Below, piece by piece: positions 8,236-15,968 of a DNA stretch of 64,000 nucleotides. The notes under the pieces were generated by a model. The model made no database searches, was not told the origin of the DNA, and was given only the letters and a program-made list of their open reading frames with translations. The position numbers were made by a program, and so were the translations under genes. Position 1 is the stretch's first letter, and each line of letters begins with the position of its first letter. Origin of the DNA: Erysipelotrichaceae bacterium. Its GTDB lineage: Bacteria; Bacillota_I; Bacilli_A; Erysipelotrichales; Erysipelotrichaceae. The stretch lies in contig JAAYSZ010000036.1 of assembly GCA_012523895.1 (NCBI GenBank), forward strand, positions 29,908 to 93,907, given 5' to 3'.

Positions 8236-10875
8236 ATGGTAGAGAAAAAATTTGTTTATGATTTTTCAGAAGGTAATGGCACAATGCGTGAATTACTTGG
8301 AGGTAAAGGTGCTAACTTAGCCGAAATGACTTTAATGAAGATGCCTGTTCCTCAAGGTTTTACAGTTACTACAGAAGCTTGTACTCAATATTACAATGAT
8401 GGTGGAGTTATAAGTGATTCTATTAAAGAAGAAATTTTTAAACATGTTGAAAAACTAGAAGAAATTTCTGGAAAAAAACTTGGTGACAAAGAAAATCCAT
8501 TATTAGTTTCAGTTAGATCAGGTTCTAGAGCTTCTATGCCTGGAATGATGGATACTATTTTGAATTTAGGTATTAATGATGAAGTAGTTGAAACAATTGC
8601 AAATAGAACAGGAAATGTACGTTTTGCATATGACAACTATCGTCGTTTTATTCAAATGTATGCTGATGTTGTAATGGGAATTCCTAAGAGTCAATTTGAA
8701 GTAATAATTGATGAAATGAAAGAAGAAAAAGGAATTGAACTAGATACTGAATTTGATGGTGATGATTTAAAAGAAATGGTTCAAAAATTCAAAGCATATT
8801 ATGAAGAGCATTTTCATGAATCATTTCCAACTGATCCAAAAGTTCAATTAATGGGCGCAGTAGAAGCAGTATTTAAATCTTGGAATAATGAAAGAGCTAT
8901 TTATTATAGAAGAATGAATGATATTCCTAATGATTGGGGTACAGCAGTAAACGTTCAAATGATGGTATTTGGTAACATGGGTGACGATTGTGGAACTGGT
9001 GTTGCATTTACTAGAAATCCAAGTACAGGGGAAAATAAATTATTTGGTGAATTCTTAATTAATGCACAAGGAGAAGATGTTGTTGCAGGTATTAGAACTC
9101 CTCAAGATATTAGTCAACTTAAGGAAGTTATGCCTCATGCATATGATGAGTTTGTTGAGATTTGTGATATTCTTGAAAAGCATTATAAAGACATGCAAGA
9201 CATGGAATTTACAATTGAAAATGAAAAACTATATATGCTACAAACAAGAAATGGTAAAAGAACTGCAGATGCAGCTCTTAAGATAGCATGTGATATGGTT
9301 GATGAAGGACTTCTTACAAAAGATGAAGCTTTATTGAGAGTTGATCCTTTACAGTTAGATTCTTTATTACACCCACAATTTGTTAAATCTGATTTAGAAA
9401 AAGCAAAAGTATTAACTACAGGATTACCTGCATCTCCAGGGGCTGCTACTGGTGAAATAGTATTTACTGCTGAAGAAGCAACTAAAGAAGCTGCTTTAGG
9501 TAAGAGCGTAATACTTGTAAGATTAGAGACTAGTCCTGAAGATATCGAAGGAATGAATGTTTCTGCAGGTATCTTAACAGCTAGAGGTGGAATGACATCT
9601 CACGCAGCTGTTGTAGCTAGAGGAATTGGTAGATGCTGTGTTTCTGGAGCAGGAGATTTAGAAATTAATGAAGCAAATAGAACATTGACTGTTAATGGTC
9701 AAGTATTAAAAGCTGGAGATCCTATTTCATTAGATGGTTCTACTGGTAAGGTTTATGCAGTTGCTATAAAGACTGAACCTCCAGTAATTTCTGGTAACTT
9801 TAATAGATTTATGGAGTGGGCTGATGAAAGACGTAGATTAAAGGTTAGAACAAATGCAGATACTCCAAAAGATGCTTTACAAGCAATTGAATTTGGTGCA
9901 GAAGGTATAGGATTAGTTAGAACTGAGCATATGTTCTTTGATTCTTCTAGAATCATGGCTATGAGAGAAATGATTATTTCTAAGACAGAAGAACAAAGAA
10001 GAGTAGCTCTTGATAAACTATTACCAATGCAAAGAGGAGACTTTGAAGGTATTTATGAGGCTATGCAAGATAGACCTGTTACTATTAGATACTTAGACCC
10101 ACCTCTACATGAATTCTTACCTACAAATCCATCTGATATTACTAGTCTTGCACAAGATATGGGTACAACTGCTCAAGAATTAAAGACTGTAATTGCAAAT
10201 CTTCATGAATTTAACCCAATGATGGGACATAGAGGATGTAGATTAAGTATTACTTATCCAGAAATTGCAGAAATGCAAACAAAAGCTGTTATTGAAGCAG
10301 CAATCAATGTTAATGCTAAACATCCTGAATACAATATAGTTCCTGAAATCATGATTCCACTTGTTGGAGATGTTAAGGAATTAGAATTTGTTAAAAAGAT
10401 TGTTGTAGAAACAGCAGAAAAAGTAATTAAAGAAAAAGGTGCTAAGCTTGATTATCAAGTAGGTACAATGATTGAAATTCCTAGAGCAGCATTACTTGCT
10501 GATGAAATTGCTCAAGAAGCTGATTTCTTCAGTTTTGGTACAAATGACTTAACTCAAATGGGCTTTGGATTCTCAAGAGATGATGCTGGTAACTTCTTAC
10601 AAGATTACTATGATAAAAATATCTTTGAACAAGATCCATTTGCTACATTAGATCTTAAGGGTATTGGTAGACTTGTTGAAACAGCTGTTAAACTTGGTAG
10701 ACAAACAAAACCTAATCTTAAGTTAGGAATTTGTGGAGAACATGGAGGAGATCCAAAGACAGTTAAATTCTGTCATAATGTTGGATTAGATTATGTATCT
10801 TGTTCACCATTTAGAGTGCCAATTGCTAGATTAGCTGCTGCACAAGCTGCAATCGAAGAAGAAAAAGCTAAGTAA
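8236..10875 (+). CDS. ppdK: Pyruvate, phosphate dikinase
   Basis: Cytosolic enzyme interconverting ATP + pyruvate + Pi with AMP + PEP + PPi; in anaerobes it often runs glycolytically using PPi, or supplies PEP. The 879 residues contain the N-terminal nucleotide-binding domain, the swivelling phosphohistidine domain with His456 in GGMTSHAAVVAR, and the C-terminal PEP/pyruvate barrel with the catalytic Cys833 in GICGEHGG. These positions closely match the well-studied clostridial enzyme. The start has AAAGGAGAG upstream. Transcription probably starts at the promoter at 8175-8203. The native terminator downstream is interrupted by an insertion sequence. Confidence 0.97.
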   Translation: MVEKKFVYDFSEGNGTMRELLGGKGANLAEMTLMKMPVPQGFTVTTEACTQYYNDGGVISDSIKEEIFKHVEKLEEISGKKLGDKENPLLVSVRSGSRASMPGMMDTILNLGINDEVVETIANRTGNVRFAYDNYRRFIQMYADVVMGIPKSQFEVIIDEMKEEKGIELDTEFDGDDLKEMVQKFKAYYEEHFHESFPTDPKVQLMGAVEAVFKSWNNERAIYYRRMNDIPNDWGTAVNVQMMVFGNMGDDCGTGVAFTRNPSTGENKLFGEFLINAQGEDVVAGIRTPQDISQLKEVMPHAYDEFVEICDILEKHYKDMQDMEFTIENEKLYMLQTRNGKRTADAALKIACDMVDEGLLTKDEALLRVDPLQLDSLLHPQFVKSDLEKAKVLTTGLPASPGAATGEIVFTAEEATKEAALGKSVILVRLETSPEDIEGMNVSAGILTARGGMTSHAAVVARGIGRCCVSGAGDLEINEANRTLTVNGQVLKAGDPISLDGSTGKVYAVAIKTEPPVISGNFNRFMEWADERRRLKVRTNADTPKDALQAIEFGAEGIGLVRTEHMFFDSSRIMAMREMIISKTEEQRRVALDKLLPMQRGDFEGIYEAMQDRPVTIRYLDPPLHEFLPTNPSDITSLAQDMGTTAQELKTVIANLHEFNPMMGHRGCRLSITYPEIAEMQTKAVIEAAINVNAKHPEYNIVPEIMIPLVGDVKELEFVKKIVVETAEKVIKEKGAKLDYQVGTMIEIPRAALLADEIAQEADFFSFGTNDLTQMGFGFSRDDAGNFLQDYYDKNIFEQDPFATLDLKGIGRLVETAVKLGRQTKPNLKLGICGEHGGDPKTVKFCHNVGLDYVSCSPFRVPIARLAAAQAAIEEEKAK

Positions 10876-10902
10876 AGTTTTAAAACTTTAACAATAGATA
10901 AT

Positions 10903-10919
10903 AAAGGGATTAAGTGAAA
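10903..10919 (+). terminator. Left half of the ppdK terminator, split by the IS
   Basis: AAAGGGATTAAGT (10903-10915) plus the loop GAAA (10916-10919) lie directly against the IS end. The matching arm ACTTAGTCCTTTT followed by T resides at 12726-12740, on the other side of the element. Joined after removing a 3-bp duplication, they form a 13-bp stem (two G-U pairs) with a GAAA tetraloop and a U-tract. Confidence 0.75.
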
Positions 10920-10950
10920 TGATCTGAGGCCTGTCAAGTTGACACAGGAA
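10920..10950. repeat. IS terminal inverted repeat, OrfB end
   Basis: Begins TGATCTGAGGCCTGTCAAGT. It matches the inward-read opposite end at about 19 of the first 31 positions, including the outer TGAT, TGA, CC, AAGT and GACAC blocks. Confidence 0.75.
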
Positions 10951-10966
10951 ATATCTAAAATCATGG

Positions 10967-11881
10967 TTACCCAATCGAAGTAATTTCGGTTGGGTTTTTC
11001 ATTGCTAAATTAGCTTTGTATTTTTCAATTCTTTTATTTATTGGTATTGGATAAAATTTAGGTGTATTTGTTTTTAATGCTTCAAATCTAACTTCTATTG
11101 GTGATTTTGAATCATATCTTTCTTGATAACGATGATAATTATAAAAATTAATATAATTTTCAATTGCGCTAATTAATGATTCTTCATCATGTATATCATA
11201 TAACTTATACATCTCTTCTCTAAAGATTCCCCATAAACCTTCTGATACTGCATTATCTAAACAACACGCTACCCTAGACATTGATTGTTGTATTCCTTGT
11301 TTTTCTAATTTGTTTTTAAATGCAAGACTTGTATACTGAAATCCTCTATCACTATGAAATAGTGGTTGTGCATCAGGATTAGCTTCTATAGCTTTATCAA
11401 ATGTATCAAATACTAATATATTATTGTTTTGATAACTAATCTGCCATGACACTATAGAACGATCATAAAGGTCTATAAATGCACTTAAATAAAGTTTTTT
11501 ATCGCTTTTTGGTATCTTAAATTCGCAAACATCACTTGTCCATTTTTCGTTAGGTCTTGATGCTTCAAAATTACGATTAAGAATATTTTCTGCTTTTTCA
11601 TCATTTTTATTAGATACAGTACAACATTTTCTTACTCTTCTTATAGAAGAACTTATATCTAAAATCTTCATTATTCTTCTTATACGTTTATATTTATAAT
11701 CTTTATTTTCGTTACGATTAATAAATATTGTCATCCTTCTATAGCCAAGTATTCCTCCATATTTGTCATGATATTTATTAACTGTTTCTCCTAGGCTTAT
11801 ATCTTCTAATTCTTTTTTTGGAATCTCTCTTTTTAGCCATTTGTAATATGCAGACCTTGTTATATTTAACATTTCACACAT
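10967..11881 (-). CDS. IS3-family transposase OrfB (DDE integrase)
   Basis: Catalytic half of the IS3 transposase. The 304-residue frame has an HTH_21-like start, then the rve integrase core: WTSDVCEF (first Asp), LFHSDRGFQY (second Asp) and the distal Glu in the SEGLWGIF segment, followed by NFYNYHRYQ. The annotated ATG at 11881 is probably not the true start: the frame stays open upstream and encodes the family-typical stretch KYLAIKELHE...YSIKWMCE, continuous with the end of OrfA. The active product is therefore probably an OrfAB fusion made by -1 frameshifting near 11940. Convergent with ppdK. Confidence 0.9.
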   Translation of the reverse strand: MCEMLNITRSAYYKWLKREIPKKELEDISLGETVNKYHDKYGGILGYRRMTIFINRNENKDYKYKRIRRIMKILDISSSIRRVRKCCTVSNKNDEKAENILNRNFEASRPNEKWTSDVCEFKIPKSDKKLYLSAFIDLYDRSIVSWQISYQNNNILVFDTFDKAIEANPDAQPLFHSDRGFQYTSLAFKNKLEKQGIQQSMSRVACCLDNAVSEGLWGIFREEMYKLYDIHDEESLISAIENYINFYNYHRYQERYDSKSPIEVRFEALKTNTPKFYPIPINKRIEKYKANLAMKNPTEITSIG

Positions 11882-11934
11882 CCACTTAATACTGTAATTT
11901 TCAGTTTCATGTAATTCTTTTATAGCTAAGTATT

Positions 11935-12654
11935 TTATTTCGTTTTTGGATTTTGAAAATATCGCCTTCTTTCTATTTCCTCTACTTTTTTTAATAAAAC
12001 TTTTTCCATTTCTAGTTCTTTAACTTTAGCTTCGAGAATTTTTATTTTTCGCTCTGCTTTTTCTAGTTCGGTTAACTTATCTTCACTTTTACGTTTACCA
12101 CGATTATCTATTAGACTTTCTTCTCCTATTGATAAATAATCATTTACCCATTTATAAACTTGTGAATATGAAACATCATAATATGAGGCTGTTCCTTTAT
12201 AATCTTTGTTGTTTTCTATACAATACTTAACTATTTCTTTTCTTTCTTCTATTGTTGTTTTTTTTCGATAGGCCATCTTTGTATACACCTCCGGCTTAGG
12301 TTTATAATCCTTTAACTCTTTAAGGTTATTATACTTTGAAACCCATGTTCGTAGTGTACTACTTGAGGGTATTTCGTATTTTATAGATACTTCTTCTAAC
12401 GAGTTATTATCATCTAAATATTCTTCTAATACTTTTAATTTAAACTCTTTTGTATAGGTACTATTTTTAGGTTTAGGTAATAAAGATTCTGGACCATTGG
12501 CTTGAAATTTATTAGACCATTCACGTATTTTATTATCTCCACCTTTTCCTAAATTTAATCTTCTTGCAATATTTATTGCGCTATCTTTTCCATTTATATA
12601 ATCTTCTACTGCTTGTATCTTTTCATCATATGATACCTTGGGTTTTCTTCCCAT
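11935..12654 (-). CDS. IS3-family transposase OrfA (helix-turn-helix protein)
   Basis: DNA-binding half of the transposase, 239 residues from the ATG at 12654. That start is preceded on the minus strand by GGAGGTGGG; an in-frame ATG 9 codons upstream has no such site. The protein has at least two helix-turn-helix modules (near residues 10-55 and 120-170, each ending in a W/KWV-type recognition motif) and a C-terminal leucine-rich coiled coil (KAERKIKILEAKVKELEMEK) for dimerisation. It ends in FQNPKTK over the sequence CCAAAAACG, an A-rich stretch where a -1 shift enters the OrfB frame. At about 240 residues it is more than twice the common 90-100 residue OrfA. Confidence 0.88.
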   Translation of the reverse strand: MGRKPKVSYDEKIQAVEDYINGKDSAINIARRLNLGKGGDNKIREWSNKFQANGPESLLPKPKNSTYTKEFKLKVLEEYLDDNNSLEEVSIKYEIPSSSTLRTWVSKYNNLKELKDYKPKPEVYTKMAYRKKTTIEERKEIVKYCIENNKDYKGTASYYDVSYSQVYKWVNDYLSIGEESLIDNRGKRKSEDKLTELEKAERKIKILEAKVKELEMEKVLLKKVEEIERRRYFQNPKTK

Positions 12655-12691
12655 TTTAAAATCCCACCTCCATAGACACATGTTTCTATGT

Positions 12692-12722
12692 TTCGCGTGT
12701 CTACTTTAGTGGGATCATATCA
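12692..12722. repeat. IS terminal inverted repeat, OrfA end
   Basis: Ends GGGATCATATCA; read inward on the minus strand it begins TGATATGATCCCACTAAAGT, the partner of the repeat at 10920-10950. The flanking AAA at 12723-12725 duplicates 10917-10919. Confidence 0.75.
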
Positions 12723-12725
12723 AAA

Positions 12726-12740
12726 ACTTAGTCCTTTTTT
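12726..12740 (+). terminator. Right half of the ppdK terminator, displaced by the IS
   Basis: ACTTAGTCC followed by a T-run pairs with 10903-10915 across the IS. Without its 5' arm it cannot form the hairpin. The remaining stretch to 12885 is AT-rich and contains a weak hairpin, AAAAATAACAT/TGTATTATTTTT (about 12825-12850), just upstream of the lipoprotein gene. Confidence 0.7.
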
Positions 12741-12885
12741 ATTTTATCTTACATAACAAATAATATTTAACTGTTTTAATTGATAATTAATCTGTAATAG
12801 AGTTAAGATTTAAATAGATTATTAAAAATAACATTAATGTATTATTTTTATAAAAGATGCTAATATATTAAAAATGGAGGTTATT

Positions 12886-13872
12886 ATGAAAAGGTTTATT
12901 TTATTACTAATATCTTTAGTGCTTATAGTAGGTTGTAGTGCTAAGCCTACAGAAAATAATGAAATTGTAGAAGAAGTAAAAGAAGAAGTTATCGAGGAGA
13001 TAGCTGAAGAAGTTGTTGAAGATACTGTTGATTATTCATTTAAAGTATTATCTCCAAAAGGAGCACCAGCTTTAGCAATATTACCGTTATTAGAGAAAAA
13101 TGCTGATAATGTTACTACGGTTGATGGTGGAGAATTATTACAAGCAGCATTAGTTAATCCATCGCCTGAATATGATGTGATTATTGCACCTAGTAATTTA
13201 GGGGCAATGCTTGCAAGCAATGATAAAACAACATATAAAATGTTAGCTATAGTAACTTGGGGTAATTTATATATTGTTGCTGAAAGTGAAGATAGTTTAA
13301 ATGGTGGAAGTATTGCACTATTTGGTGAAGGAACAGTTCCAGGGCTTGTTTTTGAAGAAACAATGAAAAATATATCATTAGAAAAAACATATTTTAATTC
13401 TGTTGCTGATGCACAAGGTGCTTTACTAAGCGGTAAATTCGATTCAGCAATGTTGGCTGAACCTTTAGCTACTGCAACAATAAATAAAGCAAAAGAAAAT
13501 GGTAAAGAATTAAAAATAGTTGCTGATTTACAAGAAAACTGGGAAGATTTATATGATAACGATGGGTATCCTCAAGCAGCTTTATTTGTAATACAAGAAA
13601 AATATGATGAAAATCCTAAATTATATAACAAATTAATTGAAGATCTTGATGATTTTATTGATAAAATTGACGATGATGAAGATGAATTAGTAACTCTTGT
13701 AGATAAATATGGTGTAGATATATTGGGTATTCCTAATGGAAATATAGCAAAAATTACATTTGATAGGATGAATATAGATATTGAATATGCTGATGAAAAT
13801 AAGGAAGAATTAATTACTTTTTTAAAACTATTTAATATTGATGATTTAAGTAATATATTAATTGCTAAATAA
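12886..13872 (+). CDS. ABC transporter substrate-binding lipoprotein (NMT1/SsuA/ThiY-like)
   Basis: Extracytoplasmic binding lipoprotein of 328 residues. The N-terminus is a lipoprotein signal (MKRFILLLISLVLIVGC) with the lipidated Cys at residue 17, followed by a Glu-rich linker (about 25-48) and a type 2 periplasmic-binding fold. The segments GAPALAILPLL and EYDVIIAPSNLGAMLA resemble the NitT/TauT/thiamine-precursor group. The start at 12886 is chosen because GGAGG at 12876-12880 precedes it; an in-frame ATG at 12874 overlaps that site. A terminator separates it from the permease gene. No ABC ATPase gene is nearby. Ligand unknown. Confidence 0.8.
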   Translation: MKRFILLLISLVLIVGCSAKPTENNEIVEEVKEEVIEEIAEEVVEDTVDYSFKVLSPKGAPALAILPLLEKNADNVTTVDGGELLQAALVNPSPEYDVIIAPSNLGAMLASNDKTTYKMLAIVTWGNLYIVAESEDSLNGGSIALFGEGTVPGLVFEETMKNISLEKTYFNSVADAQGALLSGKFDSAMLAEPLATATINKAKENGKELKIVADLQENWEDLYDNDGYPQAALFVIQEKYDENPKLYNKLIEDLDDFIDKIDDDEDELVTLVDKYGVDILGIPNGNIAKITFDRMNIDIEYADENKEELITFLKLFNIDDLSNILIAK

Positions 13873-13876
13873 AACA

Positions 13877-13907
13877 AAACTCTTGATTTAGATTCAAGAG
13901 TTTTTAT
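13877..13907 (+). terminator. Rho-independent terminator after the substrate-binding gene
   Basis: AAACTCTTGA (13877-13886) and TCAAGAGTTT (13894-13903) form a 10-bp stem with a 7-base loop followed by TTATTT. It makes the lipoprotein gene a separate transcription unit from the permease-hydrogenase operon. Confidence 0.8.
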
Positions 13908-13945
13908 TTGTAAATAAGTTAGTCTTAGGTTACTATTAATTTGTA

Positions 13946-13954
13946 TGATATAAT
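13946..13954 (+). promoter_or_regulatory. Extended -10 promoter of the permease-hydrogenase operon
   Basis: TGATATAAT at 13946-13954 combines an extended TG with a perfect TATAAT. The nearest -35-like hexamer is TTAGGT with 18-base spacing, which is weak. The permease ATG is about 24 bases downstream and preceded by AGGGGC. No other promoter of similar quality was noticed before hydC, so this may drive the whole operon to 22.6 kb. Confidence 0.55.
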
Positions 13955-13977
13955 ATGGTTGATGTATAGGGGCTAAA

Positions 13978-14703
13978 ATGAAAAAAGAACACATTGTTAC
14001 AGTTATTCTACTTATTTTAATTTGGTGGATACTTGCTATTTTAGTAGGGAATAATGTACTTATTCCAACTCCAATTGAAGTATTGCATTCAACAATTAAA
14101 ATATTTTCTGACAAAAGTTCTTATTATGCTATATACAAAACTTTAGTGAGAGTGTTTCAAGGTTATTTTCTTTCATTAATTATTGCTCTATTTATAAGTA
14201 TACTTGCAGATAAATTTAATACTGTTAAATTACTTTTTGAACCTATTCAAATATTAACTAAGGCCATACCAAATGTTAGCTATATTATTGTTACATTAAT
14301 TTGGCTAGGTTCTGAAGGTAGTGTATGGGTTATTTGTATGTTAGTTTTGTTTCCAGTTTTATATAACAATTTTATTTTCACTTTAGAAAATGAAGATAGC
14401 GAGCTAAAAGATATACAAAAAATTTATCCTGAAACTTTTATTAAAACAACAAGACTAAGAACTATGCCTTTACTTTATGGAACATTCCTATCATCAAGTA
14501 AGGTAGCACTTGGACTAGGTCTTAAAATATGTGTTATGGCTGAAATACTTGGTCAAGTAAAAGTAGGTATAGGTAAACACTTATATTATGCAAGATTATA
14601 TTTAGATACATCAAGTTTATTTGCGTGGACAATTATAATAATAATTCTAAGCGTAATCATAGATTCAATATTTAATATTTTAATTAAATTCAAGGAGGAA
14701 TAG
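13978..14703 (+). CDS. ABC transporter permease (SsuC/ThiX-like)
   Basis: Integral membrane permease of 241 residues with about six hydrophobic segments, the size of single-domain SsuC/TauC/ThiX permeases. The ATPase-contact (EAA-type) loop is recognisable near residues 180-205 (VALGLGLKICVMAEILGQ...GIGK). It is the likely partner of the binding lipoprotein 105 bp upstream. No matching ATPase is encoded here, so it must be supplied elsewhere or by a shared ATPase. Its last codons contain the AGGAGG ribosome binding site of hydC, which starts 1 bp after its stop, so it is cotranscribed with the hydrogenase genes. Substrate unknown. Confidence 0.82.
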   Translation: MKKEHIVTVILLILIWWILAILVGNNVLIPTPIEVLHSTIKIFSDKSSYYAIYKTLVRVFQGYFLSLIIALFISILADKFNTVKLLFEPIQILTKAIPNVSYIIVTLIWLGSEGSVWVICMLVLFPVLYNNFIFTLENEDSELKDIQKIYPETFIKTTRLRTMPLLYGTFLSSSKVALGLGLKICVMAEILGQVKVGIGKHLYYARLYLDTSSLFAWTIIIIILSVIIDSIFNILIKFKEE

Positions 14704-14704
14704 T

Positions 14705-15199
14705 ATGCAAAAATTGAATCAGGAATCAATTGACAAAATTGATGCGATAATCGCAAGAGAAAAGGACAAAATGGGTCCTGTCAAATTAATGTTACATGAA
14801 GTTCAAGTAGAATTAGGTTATATTCCATTTGAAGCAATGGAAAAAATTTCTGATGCTACTGGGGTATCAGTTGCAGAAATCTACGGAGTTGTAACATTCT
14901 ATGCACAATTTACTACTGAACCTAAAGGTAAACATGTTATTAATGTTTGTATGGGAACAGCTTGCTATGTTAAAGGCGCACAAAATTTATTAGATAATAT
15001 TAGTAAGAAAATTAATTGTAAACCTAATTCAACAAGCGAAGATGGAATGTTTTCATTAGATGCTACTAGATGTATTGGTGCATGTGGACTTGCTCCAGTT
15101 GTTGTTATTGATGGAAAAGTTTATGCTAATGCAGTAGAAAACAAAGAAGCTATGAAAGCGATTGATTCAATCCTTGAAGGAATAAAAGGTTTATCATGA
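14705..15199 (+). CDS. hydC: HydC / NuoE-like [2Fe-2S] subunit of the bifurcating [FeFe] hydrogenase
   Basis: A 164-residue thioredoxin-fold [2Fe-2S] protein of the complex I 24-kDa family. Cluster ligands are Cys82, Cys87, Cys123 and Cys127 (C-x4-C and C-x3-C). An N-terminal helical region includes PVKLMLHEVQ and EIYGVVTFYAQF, typical of NuoE/HydC. In HydABC complexes this subunit works with HydB to exchange electrons among NADH, ferredoxin and H+. The start has AGGAGG at 14693-14698. Its stop overlaps the next start by 4 bp. hydB and hydA lie 4-6 kb downstream in the same operon. Confidence 0.93.
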   Translation: MQKLNQESIDKIDAIIAREKDKMGPVKLMLHEVQVELGYIPFEAMEKISDATGVSVAEIYGVVTFYAQFTTEPKGKHVINVCMGTACYVKGAQNLLDNISKKINCKPNSTSEDGMFSLDATRCIGACGLAPVVVIDGKVYANAVENKEAMKAIDSILEGIKGLS

Positions 15200-15561
15200 A
15201 AGTTTTAGATATTATAAAAATCCTTAATGCTAAACCACTTTATGTAAAAGACGAAGATTTTTATAATGTTGATTTTAATAGAGCTTTTGCAAGTGATCTT
15301 ATGAGTGATGTACTTGCACTGATAAAAAAAGAATTTGAAGAAACACTTTTACTTACTGGACTTTGTAATGCACAATCATTAAGAACTGCTGAAATGCTAG
15401 ATTTAAAATGTTTGATTTATGTTAGAGGAAAAGAACTAGATCAAGATACACTAGAATTAGCTAAAGAAATGGACATAGCAATTTTTACCACTAATTGTAC
15501 TATGTATGAGGCTTGTGGAAGATTATATCAAAAGGGGTTGTCATCAATAGATGTTGTCTGA
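15196..15561 (+). CDS. DRTGG-domain protein, hydrogenase-operon type (first copy)
   Basis: A 121-residue single-domain protein related to DRTGG domains, which occur as regulatory modules in phosphotransacetylases and CBS-pyrophosphatases. It begins MKVLDIIKILNAKPLYV, contains a central AFASDLMSDVLALI segment and a C-terminal TTNCTMYEACGRLYQ segment. The second copy at 17148 has the matching features (KGAFVGDLLSFVM, QSDSSAYECAIKLY). Known DRTGG modules are thought to be ligand sensors, but the ligand is unknown for this stand-alone form. It overlaps hydC by 4 bp and the next gene by 11 bp, so production is coupled. No enzymatic motif is seen. Confidence 0.75.
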   Translation: MKVLDIIKILNAKPLYVKDEDFYNVDFNRAFASDLMSDVLALIKKEFEETLLLTGLCNAQSLRTAEMLDLKCLIYVRGKELDQDTLELAKEMDIAIFTTNCTMYEACGRLYQKGLSSIDVV

Positions 15562-15967
15562 AAAATATGAAGTTGCTAGAGATGATTATGCAAATGCAGG
15601 TAGAGTATCAAGTCAAGTAAAGCAATATTTAAGTAGTTTAGGTGTTTCAAGTGATGTATTAAGAAGGATTGCAGTAGCTTGTTATGAAGCAGAAATTAAT
15701 ATGATTATACATGCTTGGGGCGGCGCGATTAATTTAAATGTTACTGATGATGGTGTTATACAATTAATTTTTAAAGATGTAGGTCCAGGTATTACTGATT
15801 TAGAAAAAGCATTAACTCCTGGATGGTCTACAGCAAGCGAAGAAGCTAGATCTTTTGGATTTGGTGCTGGGATGGGACTTGTAAACATTAAAAGAGTTTC
15901 AGATGAGTTTGATATTGTAAGTAGTGAGGAAGGAACAACATTAACTATTGGATTTAAGGTGAGCTAA
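15551..15967 (+). CDS. RsbW-like anti-sigma/serine kinase-type ATPase
   Basis: A 138-residue single-domain GHKL ATPase of the HATPase_c_2 (SpoIIAB/RsbW) type. The Bergerat fold boxes are visible: N-box EAEINMIIHAWGG, G1 KDVGPGI and G2 GFGAGMGL. Family members bind ATP and phosphorylate an anti-sigma antagonist or bind a sigma factor. Neither a STAS-domain antagonist nor a sigma factor is encoded nearby. The DRTGG proteins or the Fe-S protein encoded on either side could be its partners; this is inference. It overlaps the upstream gene by 11 bp and is followed at once by the Fe-S protein gene. Confidence 0.82.
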   Translation: MLSEKYEVARDDYANAGRVSSQVKQYLSSLGVSSDVLRRIAVACYEAEINMIIHAWGGAINLNVTDDGVIQLIFKDVGPGITDLEKALTPGWSTASEEARSFGFGAGMGLVNIKRVSDEFDIVSSEEGTTLTIGFKVS

Positions 15968-15968
15968 G

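Larger units (their letters stand above)
10920..12722 (-). mobile_element. IS3-family insertion sequence, about 1.8 kb
   Basis: The element carries two minus-strand reading frames, an HTH OrfA and a DDE-integrase OrfB, arranged as in IS3-family elements. Its ends are imperfect inverted repeats: the left end begins TGATCTGAGGCC and the inward-read right end begins TGATATGATCCC, with continued matches such as AAGTTGACAC versus AAGTAGACAC over about 30 bp. A 3-bp repeat AAA flanks it (10917-10919 and 12723-12725), within the 3-5 bp range of the family. It is longer than usual because OrfA is long (two HTH modules). Both frames are open, so it may be active. Confidence 0.88.

Noticed and set aside
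9062..9286. Long overlapping frame inside ppdK, and similar frames inside other genes
   Set aside because: These lie wholly within well-supported genes, have no ribosome binding site and show low-complexity composition as expected of shadow frames.
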